Assembly: GCA_034096865.1 (NCBI GenBank)
Contig: JAWQFJ010001819.1
Span: forward strand, 1 to 54,880
Length of the DNA stretch: 54,880 nt
DNA from: Theodoxus fluviatilis
Taxonomy: Eukaryota > Mollusca > Gastropoda > Cycloneritida > Neritidae
Direction of reading: 5' to 3'
Positions 1 through 11,361 of the stretch are shown here, in pieces (position 1 is the first letter of the stretch; each line of letters begins with the position of its first letter). The notes below the pieces were generated by a model. It worked only from the letters and a program-made list of their open reading frames with translations. It searched no databases and was not told the DNA's origin. The translations under genes and the position numbers were made by a program.

Positions 1-678
1 AAATTGGACATGGATATCCAGCTGTTTCTTCTGAAGTTCAGCATTCAGGGACTCATCAAAGAACAGCACCAGAGAATCAGAAGACCGGGCCTTTGCCTTG
101 AGCATGTCTAAGAAATGTGGCCCCAGACCAAAAGTTGTCAAGTACCGGGCTTTGCTTTCACTCAAGGCAAACTTGGAGGCGATGACACTGTCGGGAAACA
201 TGCGACGGAACAGCTCGTTCATTCCTTTGGTCCTGGAGAATGAGAAGTGGGAGATGACCATTTTCAAAGCCCACAAAATTTCTGCTTTCAGTGTGTCCTC
301 TGTTGTCAAGAAAGTGTCAATCCCAGTAGATCTACTGCCACTGCCAGTGGGTGCAGGCCTAGTTTCGACCGGCGTAGCAGCGCCAGCTGGAACCACCACC
401 TTTGAAGCACTCTCTGTCTCAGCATTTTTTGCAGTTTGAACAAAATCAGATATTCGTGTTTGACGTTTGCTCTTTTCTTCTTGGTGTTTTTTAGCACGCG
501 CCTGGTGCGCGACACCTTTCATGTGGCTTTTCAACGCTGCCGCTCCCATGTTGGATACATCAAAGTCTTTTTCACAAAATCGGCACTTTGCCATCCCATC
601 CACTCTCGCTCGCATGACCCACTCACGGTATTCAGGGTCTCCTGTCCAAGAGTCTTGAAAGCGACACTTTCCAGGCAT
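1..678 (-). CDS. BED-type zinc-finger protein of a hAT-like transposon, N-terminal part
   Basis: An uninterrupted minus-strand reading frame runs from an ATG at 678 to the window edge, 226 codons with no stop, so the gene is partial at its 3' end. Residues 32-58 hold C-x2-C (32, 35) and H-x5-H (52, 58), spaced like a BED or related C2H2 finger, which binds DNA termini in hAT transposases. A basic linker (about 60-80) and an Ala/Thr/Pro-rich low-complexity stretch follow. After that comes a well-formed globular segment that looks like the start of a transposase-like body. A hAT-like terminus lies 336 bp upstream of the ATG and outward of it, as expected for a transposase near its 5' end. A domesticated host gene is possible, but the nearby terminus argues for a resident element. 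The catalytic RNase H fold and hAT dimerisation region are off the window, so activity cannot be judged. Confidence 0.72.
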   Translation of the reverse strand, partial: MPGKCRFQDSWTGDPEYREWVMRARVDGMAKCRFCEKDFDVSNMGAAALKSHMKGVAHQARAKKHQEEKSKRQTRISDFVQTAKNAETESASKVVVPAGAATPVETRPAPTGSGSRSTGIDTFLTTEDTLKAEILWALKMVISHFSFSRTKGMNELFRRMFPDSVIASKFALSESKARYLTTFGLGPHFLDMLKAKARSSDSLVLFFDESLNAELQKKQLDIHVQF

Positions 679-1014
679 GATGATAATCTGATTCTCAAAG
701 AAACACTGCACCACAAACAAAACAAGCTCTTTTCACTCTGTCCTCGTTTGAACCAACTGACCGGACCGGCGTGGAAATGAAACGAGGTCACCTAGCCAAA
801 GAACCAATCAGGAAGCAGTTTTCCTGACGTGCTCAGCGTTTAAAATTAGATTGAGAGTATCGCGCGAAGCACAGCCTAGAAAACGTCTTTTTTTCTTTTT
901 TAAATTCCATGACTCTTCATGACCTAAGTTGAAATTCCATGACTTTCCAGGCCTGGAAAATGAAAAATCAAATTCCATGACTTTCCAGGTTTTCCATGAC
1001 CTGTACGAACCCTG
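1..1014 (-). mobile_element. hAT-like DNA transposon, 5' end (partial)
   Basis: Read on the minus strand, the sequence from 1014 inward begins CAGGGTTCGTACAGG and continues with repeated phrases of the type GGAAAGTCATGGAATTT (901-1000). That is the layout of a hAT-like terminus with subterminal repeats. The BED-finger ORF starts 336 bp inside. The other end is outside the window, so the target duplication cannot be tested. The boundary at 1014 is inferred from the CAG start and because the flank beyond it turns into a plain TG-rich microsatellite. Confidence 0.6.
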
Positions 1015-1070
1015 TGTGTATGTTACTGTGTGTGCATAGGAGTGTGTCTGAATGTGACTGTGCTTTCCTC

Positions 1071-1100
1071 TGTATGTGTGTGTGTGTGTGTGTGTGTGTG
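1071..1100. repeat. (TG)n microsatellite
   Basis: A short run of alternating TG lies just outside the hAT-like terminus, with degenerate TG-rich sequence from 1015. Confidence 0.9.
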
Positions 1101-4100
1101 CATGAGACGAGTATACTGATGATAAAAATGTTTCTGTCAAGGGGCCAATAGGAATTTGGAGCTGACATTTCAGCAATTTTATGAAAAAAGAATTTTAAGC
1201 AAACCATTATTAAATTCCACTATACATAACATGATGATAGTATACACAGATTACAAGAAGTGACTGCATAATCATGCTGCAATTTGTTTTTCCTCATCTT
1301 ATATGAAATATATCAAGGAATCTGTAATTGTGTTGCTAAAATATATATATGTTATATAAAGTATGTGTCATTGGAAAGATAACTTCAAGATGGCTTCAGG
1401 TTTTGTAGTAAGATGTTTTTATGTCAATACTTTTTTTTTAAACCCTAGGTTTGTTAGTTAATTACTTATTCAGCAAAATAACTCAAACCGATAAAAACGG
1501 ATCCTAATGAAAATTGGTGGAAGGTCAAGGATTCTCCCAAATAAGAATCCAATGTATTTTGGAGGCAATATGGTGTCTCGTTTTGGAATTACGACCACAA
1601 CGATACATTTTATTGAAAATCAGTTTAATCACGAAGTTGATGACGTCAAACTATTGAAGACATTGTCGTATGGTTCGGCACTCAGAAATCGCTACCAGCC
1701 AATAAAATGAACCAAACTTCGTAGCGTCAGGCCTGGATAGCCAAAAATCCTGCTTTAATTAAATATACATGTATATCATGGAATAAAACGTGTGGCTGGT
1801 TGCACTCTCAGTGTACGCTAGACTAGTGTGACAATTTGTCGTGATGAACAACTGCAAACACTTTCACAGGTAGTGTTATACCGAGTAATTCTAAAGGCTG
1901 AACACGTAACAACATACGACTCGAAACATCGACCAAGTTAGCAAATCTCCATGTGTACCTTGAAAGATTTTTGACCAGAGCCAGAGGGCTTCATCTATTA
2001 CTTCACTGATTCCATAAAATCGTAAAATATACACAACGGTCCAATATCTCAGTTTCACGGAACATAGAGAGCGAGTGCACAAGGGTCGATTCTATAGAGC
2101 GCACAGTACCACTGAATTTGCAGTTTGATGTAGTGGCAAACAACTTGGAAGCATACATAAGAGTTTGGGAAAACAACATGCTTCCAGGTTCGCGGATTCC
2201 TGGGATTCCGTGAAAATGCAGCCATATTTATAATATCGCAGTCAGCAGCCACCTACGAGCTCGTAACTGACAGAAAATGTGACACTACTCGTCCTAAAAC
2301 GTTTCTTTCGTAATGTACTTATTTTTCATCCAGATATGACACTCTCCAAAGCGAATAGAAAAGTACGAAAATTCTCATAAATGTGGGAAAAGAGCTAGGC
2401 CTAAGTAGAGTCGTTATCGTCTCCGTGATTGGCGGAGCCGACGAAATCCCGCATGACTATTAATAGGTACCACATCTAGTCCGCATCCACATATAATCCG
2501 TGACACCGGCATTCTGAATCTCCAATGCAGGAGCTGCATGCGTGTTGAAGAGACACTTTCAGATGTGTGTGCACAACAGAGCATTTGGCTCAATGACCGA
2601 CTGCTGACAGCTTGCTCAGTGGGCGTAATGATCCTCAACGTCAGCATCGTTAGGGTCACCGGGCTAGCCAAGTTTGGCAGAGGACGGGTTTCTCAGGACT
2701 GTGGATAAGCATTCCATAAGACATTTTCGGTCTTTCTTTTAAAATGATCGCTGTAATCATATGTGGTGTTTAATCAGGCAGTTCTTATAACATCAGTTTT
2801 CGAAACCAGACATTGCCTACTTTTTTGTGTAAATGTTGATACCACCAACTCCTATAGAATTACTGCCATCACTTAATTAAAATTGATAACGGAACTGCCC
2901 TTCGAATCGCTTTGGATTGCATATCCAGAGCCTGGGAAATCCACCCCTTGAGTTTTGACGTGCAAAATGTCGTGTTGAGCTATAACAGTCTGGAGATACT
3001 GCAAACTGCTCAAGGATGTGGAACTGCTGTATTTGCACCAGGAGCAACTCGAGATCGAAGCCTCTGCTTGTGTATAATCAGCACAGGTACTATACTGCGG
3101 ACACAAGTTTGTCGTTGCTTGTGCTTGAGCGCATAATTGGATGTAAATAATCTGATCATGTTCTGATGTTCCCCAGTAGTCTTCTTGGCTGCTTGGGGCA
3201 GAGAAACCCCCGCTGCTCAAGGTTCAGCTGATGAGGGGAGCACCCAGCGGCTGCGGCTGAATGTCATGTTTGCAGTAATGTCCGTGATGCTCAAGGAACG
3301 TGGTGCCCCATCTCCTCTGCTGCAATCAGCAGGCTTCACACCGTGAGGGCGCTCAGCTGCATCACTTACAAGCTGTGGGCATGGGAACCTGTTCCATCAG
3401 TGGACATCATGCCGAGGTGGGTACAGGTGAAAGATGGCAATTCAGCACCTTTTGGTCTTCCTCCATCCACAGCCCCTCCATGTACCTGCACTACAAAGCT
3501 GGTTGTAAACTCCCCCAGCTCCACCCTTTAAGAGTGGCATTAGTTTTACACAAGTTGCATTAGCCACTGGTCCGGATTATGACAAAGTGTGTCTTCAACA
3601 CCATTAATGTTGGTTGTTTGTCTGTTTGCATTACATATACTTTTAAAATTTCCCAATACGTAGAGCGGCAAACTTATTTCCATTCAAGTTTGTAAGTAGC
3701 ATTATAACATACTTTCTAAACGACAAAATCATAACCAAAAAACATACAATTCAAAGACTTCACTTTTTGGCCAATTTTAATTGTAACATTTCAGGTGGTG
3801 GACCAACATGCCCTAACGTCATGATTGCCACATCGTCTAGGTCATTCATCTAGCAATAAAGTAGAAAGTCAATGTACACATACATATGATATGGTCATTA
3901 TCCATTCACAAATGTGATGGGAACAGACAATTGAGGACTGAAAGAGATTCAATATGTGAAAATTGCTGTCTTTAAAAACAACTTCAAACAGATCTACATG
4001 TAGGAAGAGTCCATATTCTACCAGCACATGCACAGCAGGCCATTCACCACTTCAGGCTCACTGTTGTACAAGCAGCAACATGCGCAGGCACATATTCACA

Positions 4101-4698
4101 ATGGAAATGGGTCAAGGGCTATGCTTGGCAATAGCAGATGCCTTGGCTACAAATGAACACAGACAAAGGGCATCAGGCAGATCAAGATATCAAGGTATAT
4201 GGCCTTGAAAAAGTACATTTCATTCACACAACTACAGTGGAACAGTCAGGACACCATGAAAACACTACACTTTCAGCAGAGCAGTCAAGAGTTCTCATCG
4301 CTGAAACACACAGGTAACATATAGTCCACTGCTGCATATGAACACATTGGGTTTGAAGAAATCAGAAATGGTATCAATTCCAATATACAGAAAATTCAGT
4401 CCTGGACACTTTACAACACTGTACACTGCTACAGCAACTTGACTCACACAAAATCATCTCCAATTATTATGAAATCTGTAGCAAAAGTGCTACATGGAAC
4501 TGGAAAAATATACCATCATTGATCATTTTGTAAAACACTTCATATTTTTCCTGTAAAGGCAAATAATTTAAGCATGCAGATGGATAAAATAGCATGATCA
4601 TTACTAAAAACAGTCTCGAGTATTCAATACCCTTTTACAATGTTCTCAGTCACGGCAGACTGATTCATAAATAACCATGCTGAGTCTCCTTATGGTGT
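1101..4698. other. No recognised gene
   Basis: AT-rich sequence with only short, unconvincing reading frames. The longest are 115 codons on the minus strand at 2873-3220 (Ser/Gln-rich) and 87 codons on the plus strand at 3300-3563. Neither shows a motif I recognise or a convincing splice context. I see no RNA gene or transposon terminus here. Confidence 0.5.
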
Positions 4699-4717
4699 TT
4701 GGCATGCAAAAAGAAAG

Positions 4718-5461
4718 ATGGCTATAATCAATTTCCATTCAAAAGCACAGCAGCTCACCTGCAAGAGGAGGGGGCTTCACTCCAACCTTCTCTACCCAAA
4801 TGTCCCAGTCTCAGCAACTTGCAAGTTGGGGCAGCTCCACTCCAACCTTCTCTACCCAAATGTCCCAGTCTCAGCAACTTGCAAGTTGGGGCAGTTTCAT
4901 TCCAACCTTCTCTACCCAAATGTTCCAGTCTCAGCAACTTGCAAGTTGGGGCAGCTCCACTCCAACCTTCTCTACCCAAATGTCCCAGTCTCAGCAACTT
5001 GCAAGTTGGGGCAGTTTCATTCCAACCTTCTCTACCCAAATGTCCCAGTCTCAGCAACTTGCAAGTTGGGGCAGTTTCATTCCAACCTTCTCTACCCAAA
5101 TGTTCCAGTCTCAGCAACTTGCAAGTTGGGGCAGTTTCACTCCAACCTTCTCTACCCAAATGTCCCAGTTTCAGCAACTTGCAAGTTGGGGCAGTTTCAT
5201 TCCAACCTTCTCTACCCAAATGTCCCAGTCTCTGCAACTTGCAAGTTGGGGCAGTTTCATTCCAACCTTCTCTACCCAAATGTTCCAGTCTCAGCAACTT
5301 GCAAGTTGGGGCAGTTTCACTCCAACCTTCTCTACCCAAATGTCCCAGTTTCAGCAACTTGCAAGTTGGGGCAGTTTCATTCCAACCTTCTCTACCCAAA
5401 TGTCCCAGTCTCAGCAACTTGCAAGTTGGGGCAGGATAACTATGCATTCCTCTTCTTATGA
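4718..5461 (+). CDS. Speculative repeat ORF, 20-residue period
   Basis: An ATG at 4718 opens a 247-codon frame through the whole 60-bp array. It repeats a 20-residue block containing NLLYPNVPVSATCKLGQ, and is flanked by short unique ends. In this frame nearly every difference between copies is at a third codon position and silent: GTC/GTT twice, TCA/TCT, CAC/CAT and the third base of CTC/TTT. The exception is a first-position change giving Leu/Phe. That is the pattern expected of a translated repeat, but six sites are too few to prove it. No signal peptide or known domain is visible, and no promoter or splice context was found. A non-coding minisatellite is the simpler alternative. Confidence 0.2.
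   Translation: MAIINFHSKAQQLTCKRRGLHSNLLYPNVPVSATCKLGQLHSNLLYPNVPVSATCKLGQFHSNLLYPNVPVSATCKLGQLHSNLLYPNVPVSATCKLGQFHSNLLYPNVPVSATCKLGQFHSNLLYPNVPVSATCKLGQFHSNLLYPNVPVSATCKLGQFHSNLLYPNVPVSATCKLGQFHSNLLYPNVPVSATCKLGQFHSNLLYPNVPVSATCKLGQFHSNLLYPNVPVSATCKLGQDNYAFLFL
4771..5434. repeat. 60-bp tandem array, 11 copies
   Basis: Eleven head-to-tail units of exactly 60 bp. Each carries the perfect 14-bp palindrome CAACTTGCAAGTTG. Only about six positions vary among copies, almost all C/T. Because 60 is a multiple of three and the unit lacks stops in several frames, long frames appear on both strands. The array sits inside otherwise single-copy sequence. Confidence 0.95.
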
Positions 5462-6337
5462 AACCACGTTTACAAGATGCTCATTATTCACAAACCGTTT
5501 CAGTCAGGTTTCTTAGTAAAAACCGCAGCCAATTTTGCCATGTGAGCAAAGCCTTTTGCATCAACAAGGACAGGTTGGCAAAAGCAATGACTTCCCACTG
5601 AGTGGTATTGGGTAAGACATGAATTGAAGATGTCAAATTTGTGATGAACTACATGCATAGTAGTCACCAAAAGTCAGTTTCATTGGGACCCAACAACTCA
5701 GCACTGCCCAGATATTTTCTTTTGAAAGCAAACATTTCCAGCTTGGCTCAGAATGCTCATACAGCAAGCAATTAAACTAGTTTACACTGATGGTACAGCC
5801 TGCAAACACTCTCAACTTTTTGGTCTTCACTGGAGAAAGCAAGCAGGCCAGCTGCATTAAGTAAATCAACCTTCAAAGATAAAACCATACTCCAAAAAGC
5901 AGGGTTTCAATAATGGAGTTACACTCCAACCTGTATAAAATTCCAGAAGGAAATATTTTCAGAGCACAAATACACACTCTTAAACCACCTCTGAAGCTAA
6001 TCCAACCACAGCCTTTATTTTGATCACATACCCAATTTGATCTTGTCTCAAGAAGAACACCCAGTGTGTCACAAGTCTAGTGGCCTGTGCATGTCTTTTG
6101 GCCTACCAAGTGCCACTAATAGCCAAGGGAATTGGCAATAAATTCAGCAAGCAGCCTGGGCAGCCTACAAGAAGGCAGAGACTGGCCACACAGCTCACAA
6201 CCAGCCCATAGGACTTGAAGGCTGCATGTTTCTCCCTGCAGGCGAGGTCCAAGCTGCAAGCCTTGACATTTGTCCAAAATTGTATGGACTACTTAATTCT
6301 TCCAGCCTTTAAAAAAACATGGTTTATTCTTGCAGTA
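5462..6337. other. No recognised gene
   Basis: AT-rich unique sequence without convincing reading frames, terminal repeats or RNA genes. Confidence 0.5.
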
Positions 6338-6338
6338 T

Positions 6339-6370
<32 letters not shown>
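6339..6370. repeat. (AC)n/(AT)n microsatellite
   Basis: Alternating AC for about 25 bp, then a short AT run and further ATACAC-type sequence. Confidence 0.9.
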
Positions 6371-7055
6371 TCATACACACATATACATACATAAAGTCCT
6401 ATCCTGAATAGGCAAAATAATATTTATAAAAAAAAGGAGATTATCATTCTATAACACTCTAACACTATTTAACTGCTGCCCTGATCCTCCATCAATTTCA
6501 TAAACAGTTTTCTCATTTCAGTTACAATGGAATTTTATGCACATCTGCTATCTGAATTGGAAACAACACATGAGTGCTAAAACAGAACCTGACACAAAAT
6601 TATTACTTCATTGCTACAATGCAATAAAAAATAATTAGTTCAGGTATTGATAATTTCTAGTAGTTGAAAGAAAATGCATCCCTTTCCAACTGGTCTTTCA
6701 TCTACATGAAGAGAGAACAGCCACGAGAATCATGGTAGACACCCATGCAGACCTGGGTACCCCAAATTTTACATCTGCGTACTCACTGGTTCAGATATGC
6801 ATATTTTTTAAAAACTGTGCGTATTTTTTGCGCAGACCGACAATTAAAAAAATGCAGCTTTTGGTTTGCACACATTATACTCCGCAGTCAGTCAGCGAGA
6901 CAAAAAAAAAATGAAATGGCAATGCAAGTGAAGAGTTACTTCCCCCTTGACCCACCAAAGATTATAAGTTACACACGGCTACGGAACCTCTTCCAAAATA
7001 ATTTGCTTACCATATATCCTCCAGGAACTTGAAGTGATCAAGCCTATGATTTTCA

Positions 7056-7398
7056 CAGAGCTGCCAAGTGCTACAATTTAGGCGTAGCATGCTACGATTT
7101 TGACATGCTTGCTACGATGCTCCGGGAAAAACTACGATGTTTCAAAGCCTCGAACTGAACTTTTGACTGTCACGTAGAAACCCCCCCCCTCTCCGCTTCA
7201 CGCTGTCGGTTCAGCGCTCAGCGCCTTCACAGCCACCCCCCACCCACCCCACCACGCTGTCGGCTCAGCGCTTCGCGCCTGCTCAAACATCGCCATTTTC
7301 CGTCTTATGTGCACATGTGTGCTACGCCTATTTCTTAAATGCTACTCCAAAAAGCTCTGGATGCTACTCTTTGGCATGATGGTGGGTTGGCAGCTCTG
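7056..7398. mobile_element. Nested short TIR element (MITE-like), 6-bp target duplication
   Basis: The ends CAGAGCTGCCAA (from 7056) and its inverse complement (to 7398) are flanked by TTTTCA on both sides (7050-7055, 7399-7404). The 343-bp element has no coding capacity. Internally it carries GCTACGAT-type repeats and their complements. It lies wholly inside the 6748-8505 element and so is younger. Confidence 0.75.
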
Positions 7399-7439
7399 TT
7401 TTCAGTACAATGCATGTTGGATAAAACAACCAAGAAATA

Positions 7440-7712
<273 letters not shown>

Positions 7713-7713
7713 A

Positions 7714-7935
7714 GAGGTGTGTTCAGGAGGCGATCTCACGCGTGTACTCGCGTGTGTTCTCGCCAAGCTTCCCTCCTGAACAGTGGCTTGTTCAGGAGGC
7801 GCAGCGCTGCAAAGCGCCGAATCACATGCAGCGCTTTGCAGCGCTACGCGTCCTGAACAAGCCGTTTCACGGCGCAAGCGGTGCTCAGTTCGCGACGACT
7901 CACCGAGTACTCTGCGCCTTCTGAACACGCCTCAG
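7714..7935. repeat. GC-rich inverted-repeat (foldback) segment
   Basis: The outer ends share GTGTTCAGGAGGCG and, inverted, CGCCTTCTGAACAC. An inner pair, CTTGTTCAGGAGGCGCAGCG (from 7788) and its near complement (to about 7862), flanks a further palindrome of the GCAGCGCTTTGC type. This looks like a small foldback element or nested MITE. I see no clear target duplication. Confidence 0.5.
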
Positions 7936-8511
7936 GTCTAGACTAAGCATGGTCAAAAGACCAGTATCCATAAGAACAATGAAAATACAGCCAGAGAGCC
8001 ACGAGAATCAGCGACAGGCCCTGGACGCCTAAGCAAGCAGAAGAATCTACTCTACTCTACTCATGATGACCTTGAGCGTTCTCGCACAGACGCAGACTGT
8101 GTGTGCCACTCAAACTGTAACGGAAACAGGGCCTGTATCCAGAACGGCGAGTTTTTTAACCCCGATTTATCTCTAAAGTAAACACAGACGATTCCAACTG
8201 TCTGTTCCGCTCTCCCTTGGCTGGAAACCAGTATATATAGCAAGCGCAACCTAGGATCCTCTGACGAGCGTACCTTATCTCACCGATCAAGATAACCAGA
8301 GGTTAAGGGATAAATCAAGTGTGAAAAAGATAAATCGCCGTTCTGGATACAGGCCAGACGTGGACTTTATTGCGCGAAATTGCACAATTACGAATACGCA
8401 AAAGCTGCATTTTTTCAGCGTATTTTTTCAGAGGCATGCGTAATTTTCGTATTCCATTTTTTCTCGCGTATTAATACGCAAAATTCGTACGGGTACCCAG
8501 GTCTGCCCATG

Positions 8512-9168
8512 GCATGGGGAAAATTGTAATCACCTCATTACAATATTCAGAGTACATTCCTAAATCAAAGCATTGCTTTGACAATGCCCATCCATTCTGA
8601 ACCACAAAGCAAAGAGCTTTTGAGATTCCTTATCTGAATGTCATTGCACTCTTTCCTTCCCAACAACAATGTACTTATACTGGACAAAAACCGATCCAGT
8701 TTGAAAAATTCCCACAAAGTTCCTTGAACACGGCCTACAGAAGTGTTAGCTCTGGGCCCAGCACTGAGAACTGGGGCATTGGAAGATGTGTCCCCAGCTA
8801 TGCTGCTCTTTTTGCATGAGAGGGAACACCGCTTTGGCAGTAACATAAAAACAGCACTTATTGTAGCATTACAAATGTGGACTATCTACAACCCAGGTTA
8901 GGTGTTCATTTCCAAGGTGAGATCCCAAAAGAATGTGGCATGAATTTCAATCTGGGTTTGGTGGGCGAAAGTGCATTATAGACCTTTAAAAGCGAACAAT
9001 GATGAGTGTCAGTGCATGCAGATCAGTACGTATAACTCAGCACTAGAAAGTCCACTGTAGATGAGACATCTGTGAAGTTGGGTGTGGACTCTCAGCAGAA
9101 ACCTTGTTACCAAGATCAACCACAGAAATCTCACCGAGTTCTTCTGAAGACAAAAACTAAAAAAACTA
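8512..9168. other. No recognised gene
   Basis: Unique AT-rich sequence between two transposons. The only reading frames are short ones without recognisable motifs. Confidence 0.5.
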
Positions 9169-9381
9169 TTAACCCTCTGCGCGCCGTCGGCGGTCATAAC
9201 CGCCGACGTAGTTACCTCCCCTCACAGCCGTCGGCGGATACAGTCGACAGACAGATAGGCATGTTTGAATCTGGCGCCGTTTGCTATGAATCTTGGGATT
9301 GTGAGAGCTCTCTACGCATGGAGACTGCGCAGAAGAGCCTCGCTTTCATAATAACAGTCGCCATATTTTTTCACTGCAAGT

Positions 9382-9856
9382 GCGCGAATTTAGAGCGAAT
9401 TTAGAAGTTACCGATCGAGGTAGACACGCTGCTGCGCGATTTCGACTGCGCACGCTGGCCCAGAAATGGCTGAGCTCGATCCTGATGAAGAGCGAATCTT
9501 TGAAATATTGTTCGATTCTGACTCGGAAGAAGAATTCCATGGCTTCACAGAGGAAGATTTGGTCGAGTTTGCCACAGACTGACAGTGACTGAGTGACTGC
9601 TGACGAAATCGAAGTTGAACCAGCCCACTCCAAGATTCCGTCTGCGTATGACCACTCATGGTTGCTGTGGCAAACTCGACCAAATCTTCCTCTGTGAAGC
9701 CATGGAATTCTTCCGAGTCAGAATCGAACAATATTTCAAAGATTCGCTCTTCATCAGGATCGAGCTCAGCCATTTCTGGGCCAGCGTGTGCAATCGAAAT
9801 CACGCAGCAGCGTGTCTACTTCGATCGGTAACTTCTGAATTCGCTCTAAATTCGCG
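9382..9856. repeat. Inverted duplication inside the piggyBac element
   Basis: Arms 9382-9576 and 9666-9856 are near-perfect inverse complements around a spacer of about 89 bp. Differences are few: a GAA codon is missing from the right arm, with scattered substitutions. Transcription through it would give a hairpin RNA of roughly 190 base pairs. Confidence 0.88.
9466..9582 (+). pseudogene. piggyBac transposase N-terminal remnant
   Basis: An ATG at 9466 opens 38 codons containing EILFDSDSEEEFHGF, the acidic Asp/Ser/Glu motif typical of the start of PGBD-like transposases. A TGA follows. The inverted copy on the minus strand (ATG at 9773) repeats the same start with one Glu fewer and reads on to about 9408. 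A full transposase has about 550-600 residues; the DDD catalytic core and the C-terminal Cys-rich region are missing from both copies. Only the region needed to recognise the family remains. Confidence 0.7.
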
Positions 9857-10291
9857 CATGGACTCTCCTCAACATGTGCCCGATGAGGTATCTAAATCGG
9901 ATGCTTTTCATCTCTATTTCAACTAATAAAGTCGTTGACTTGATGGTCAACGAAACGAATTGCTACGCTGGTCAAGTGAGGGCGAAGAAAGGAAGCGATG
10001 CAGGAATTTATTCTCGAGTAAGTCAGTGGCACTCGACACGTATTTTATTTGTGTTGTCTCAGTTTTTTTTTCCTTATCATATTGTATTGCATGGACATAA
10101 ATTTCAGTGGGTCTATCAGAGAGAGCATTCAATTTTCCATTTTTCCTCCAAAAATTTTGCCTCTATAGCAAAGAATAAAATAAGTGTATATTTTTAAACA
10201 GAAGAGGGGTCTCGGTTTTTGGGCACGCCCAGAAAATAACTGGCTGCAGGGAGGAAAAACCGTGAAAAATTAATGGCGTCCAGAGGGTTAA

Positions 10292-11361
10292 GGATGCCCT
10301 TCCTATTACTTCATACTGTCCCAACCCTACAACCATCCTTTGTATTCTGTACTGGTTTCCATCCCAAATTGTATGAACACTTGATCATACACTTCTTTCT
10401 CAAAGCACAGTTAACTTCAAAAGAAAAAAGATGCATGTCTTCAAATTTTCCACAACAAATTTTGACATGATCACTGACATCCTGCGCTCTCCAAGTGTGA
10501 GGTCAGGAACCAGGCAGTCACTTGCAAGGTCTTGGCTTGCATGCCGGGATCAGAGCAGGGTTGGTTGGAGACTGGAGGCATCTTTTGCAAGCTTGTGGTG
10601 ACAAGAGATCCAATCACGATAAGCTTGTCCTCCGTCATCTCACTTTTCTGAGCCACAAACCCCACATGAAAGTGATAATCCTAAATCAGGATATTAGGAA
10701 ATAGCCACTCTTTCTGCAGGGGGCATGCACTGCAGTGTATGGCACCTAGACACAGATCAATAATCACACTGAACAACACTGACAGGACATGCCACAGCCA
10801 ATAAATCCACAGGGACCAACTATTCGGCACCGATTTCATTGATATGAAAATCTAAGCAAGAAATAAATGGGTACAAAAGCAAAAGGTAAAAACTTAACAT
10901 TTTTGTAATACCATTTCATCAGTGAGAATGCAATAAAATTAAGTTGGTACTTTTCAGTATAACTAAATGTAGCCACATTTTGATCATCTACGGTGACTAA
11001 ATCAGCCATGAGAAATCAAAAGAAATTAACTCACCCTCCAGACAACCATTTTCAAATGCAAAATAAAAAAACTTCTAAAAACGAATGAACATCAGATATT
11101 TTCTCATAAAACATCCTTGTTCACTTCAGCCAGGAGCACCTGAGAAAAACAGTAATAATAAATAAGCCAAAAAGCAGAAGCCTCCTTGACCAAGTCCATC
11201 TTATTTGGCAGCTGAGCAAGACGCCACTAAAATACTGCACTGTGGTAATGCCATTCAATGGTTAAAGCACCAATTGTCATGCGTACTCAAGTTGTTCTGC
11301 AAGGCAGGGGGTGGCCAGCCCCCAGTGGTGGAGGCCAGTGGACGACTGTGGGGCAGGACCA
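10292..11361. other. No recognised gene; possible 3' untranslated sequence of the minus-strand exon
   Basis: AT-rich sequence downstream, on the minus strand, of the possible coding exon at 11362-11589. It could be its 3' untranslated region, but I found no convincing AATAAA on that strand. Confidence 0.35.

Larger units (their letters stand above)
9173..10287. mobile_element. piggyBac-type non-autonomous element
   Basis: Flanked by TTAA at 9169-9172 and 10288-10291, the obligatory piggyBac target. The ends are CCCTCTGCGCGCC on the left and, inverted, CCCTCTGGACGCC on the right. A subterminal palindrome of CGTCGGCGGT and ACCGCCGACG lies at 9184-9209. The core is an inverted duplication of a transposase N-terminal segment, and no catalytic region is present. 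The 1,115-bp element therefore depends on a transposase supplied elsewhere. Confidence 0.85.

Noticed and set aside
2873..3220. 115-codon Ser/Gln-rich minus frame as a gene
   Set aside because: There is no motif, no splice context and no codon bias distinct from the flank; an overlapping plus frame is equally open.
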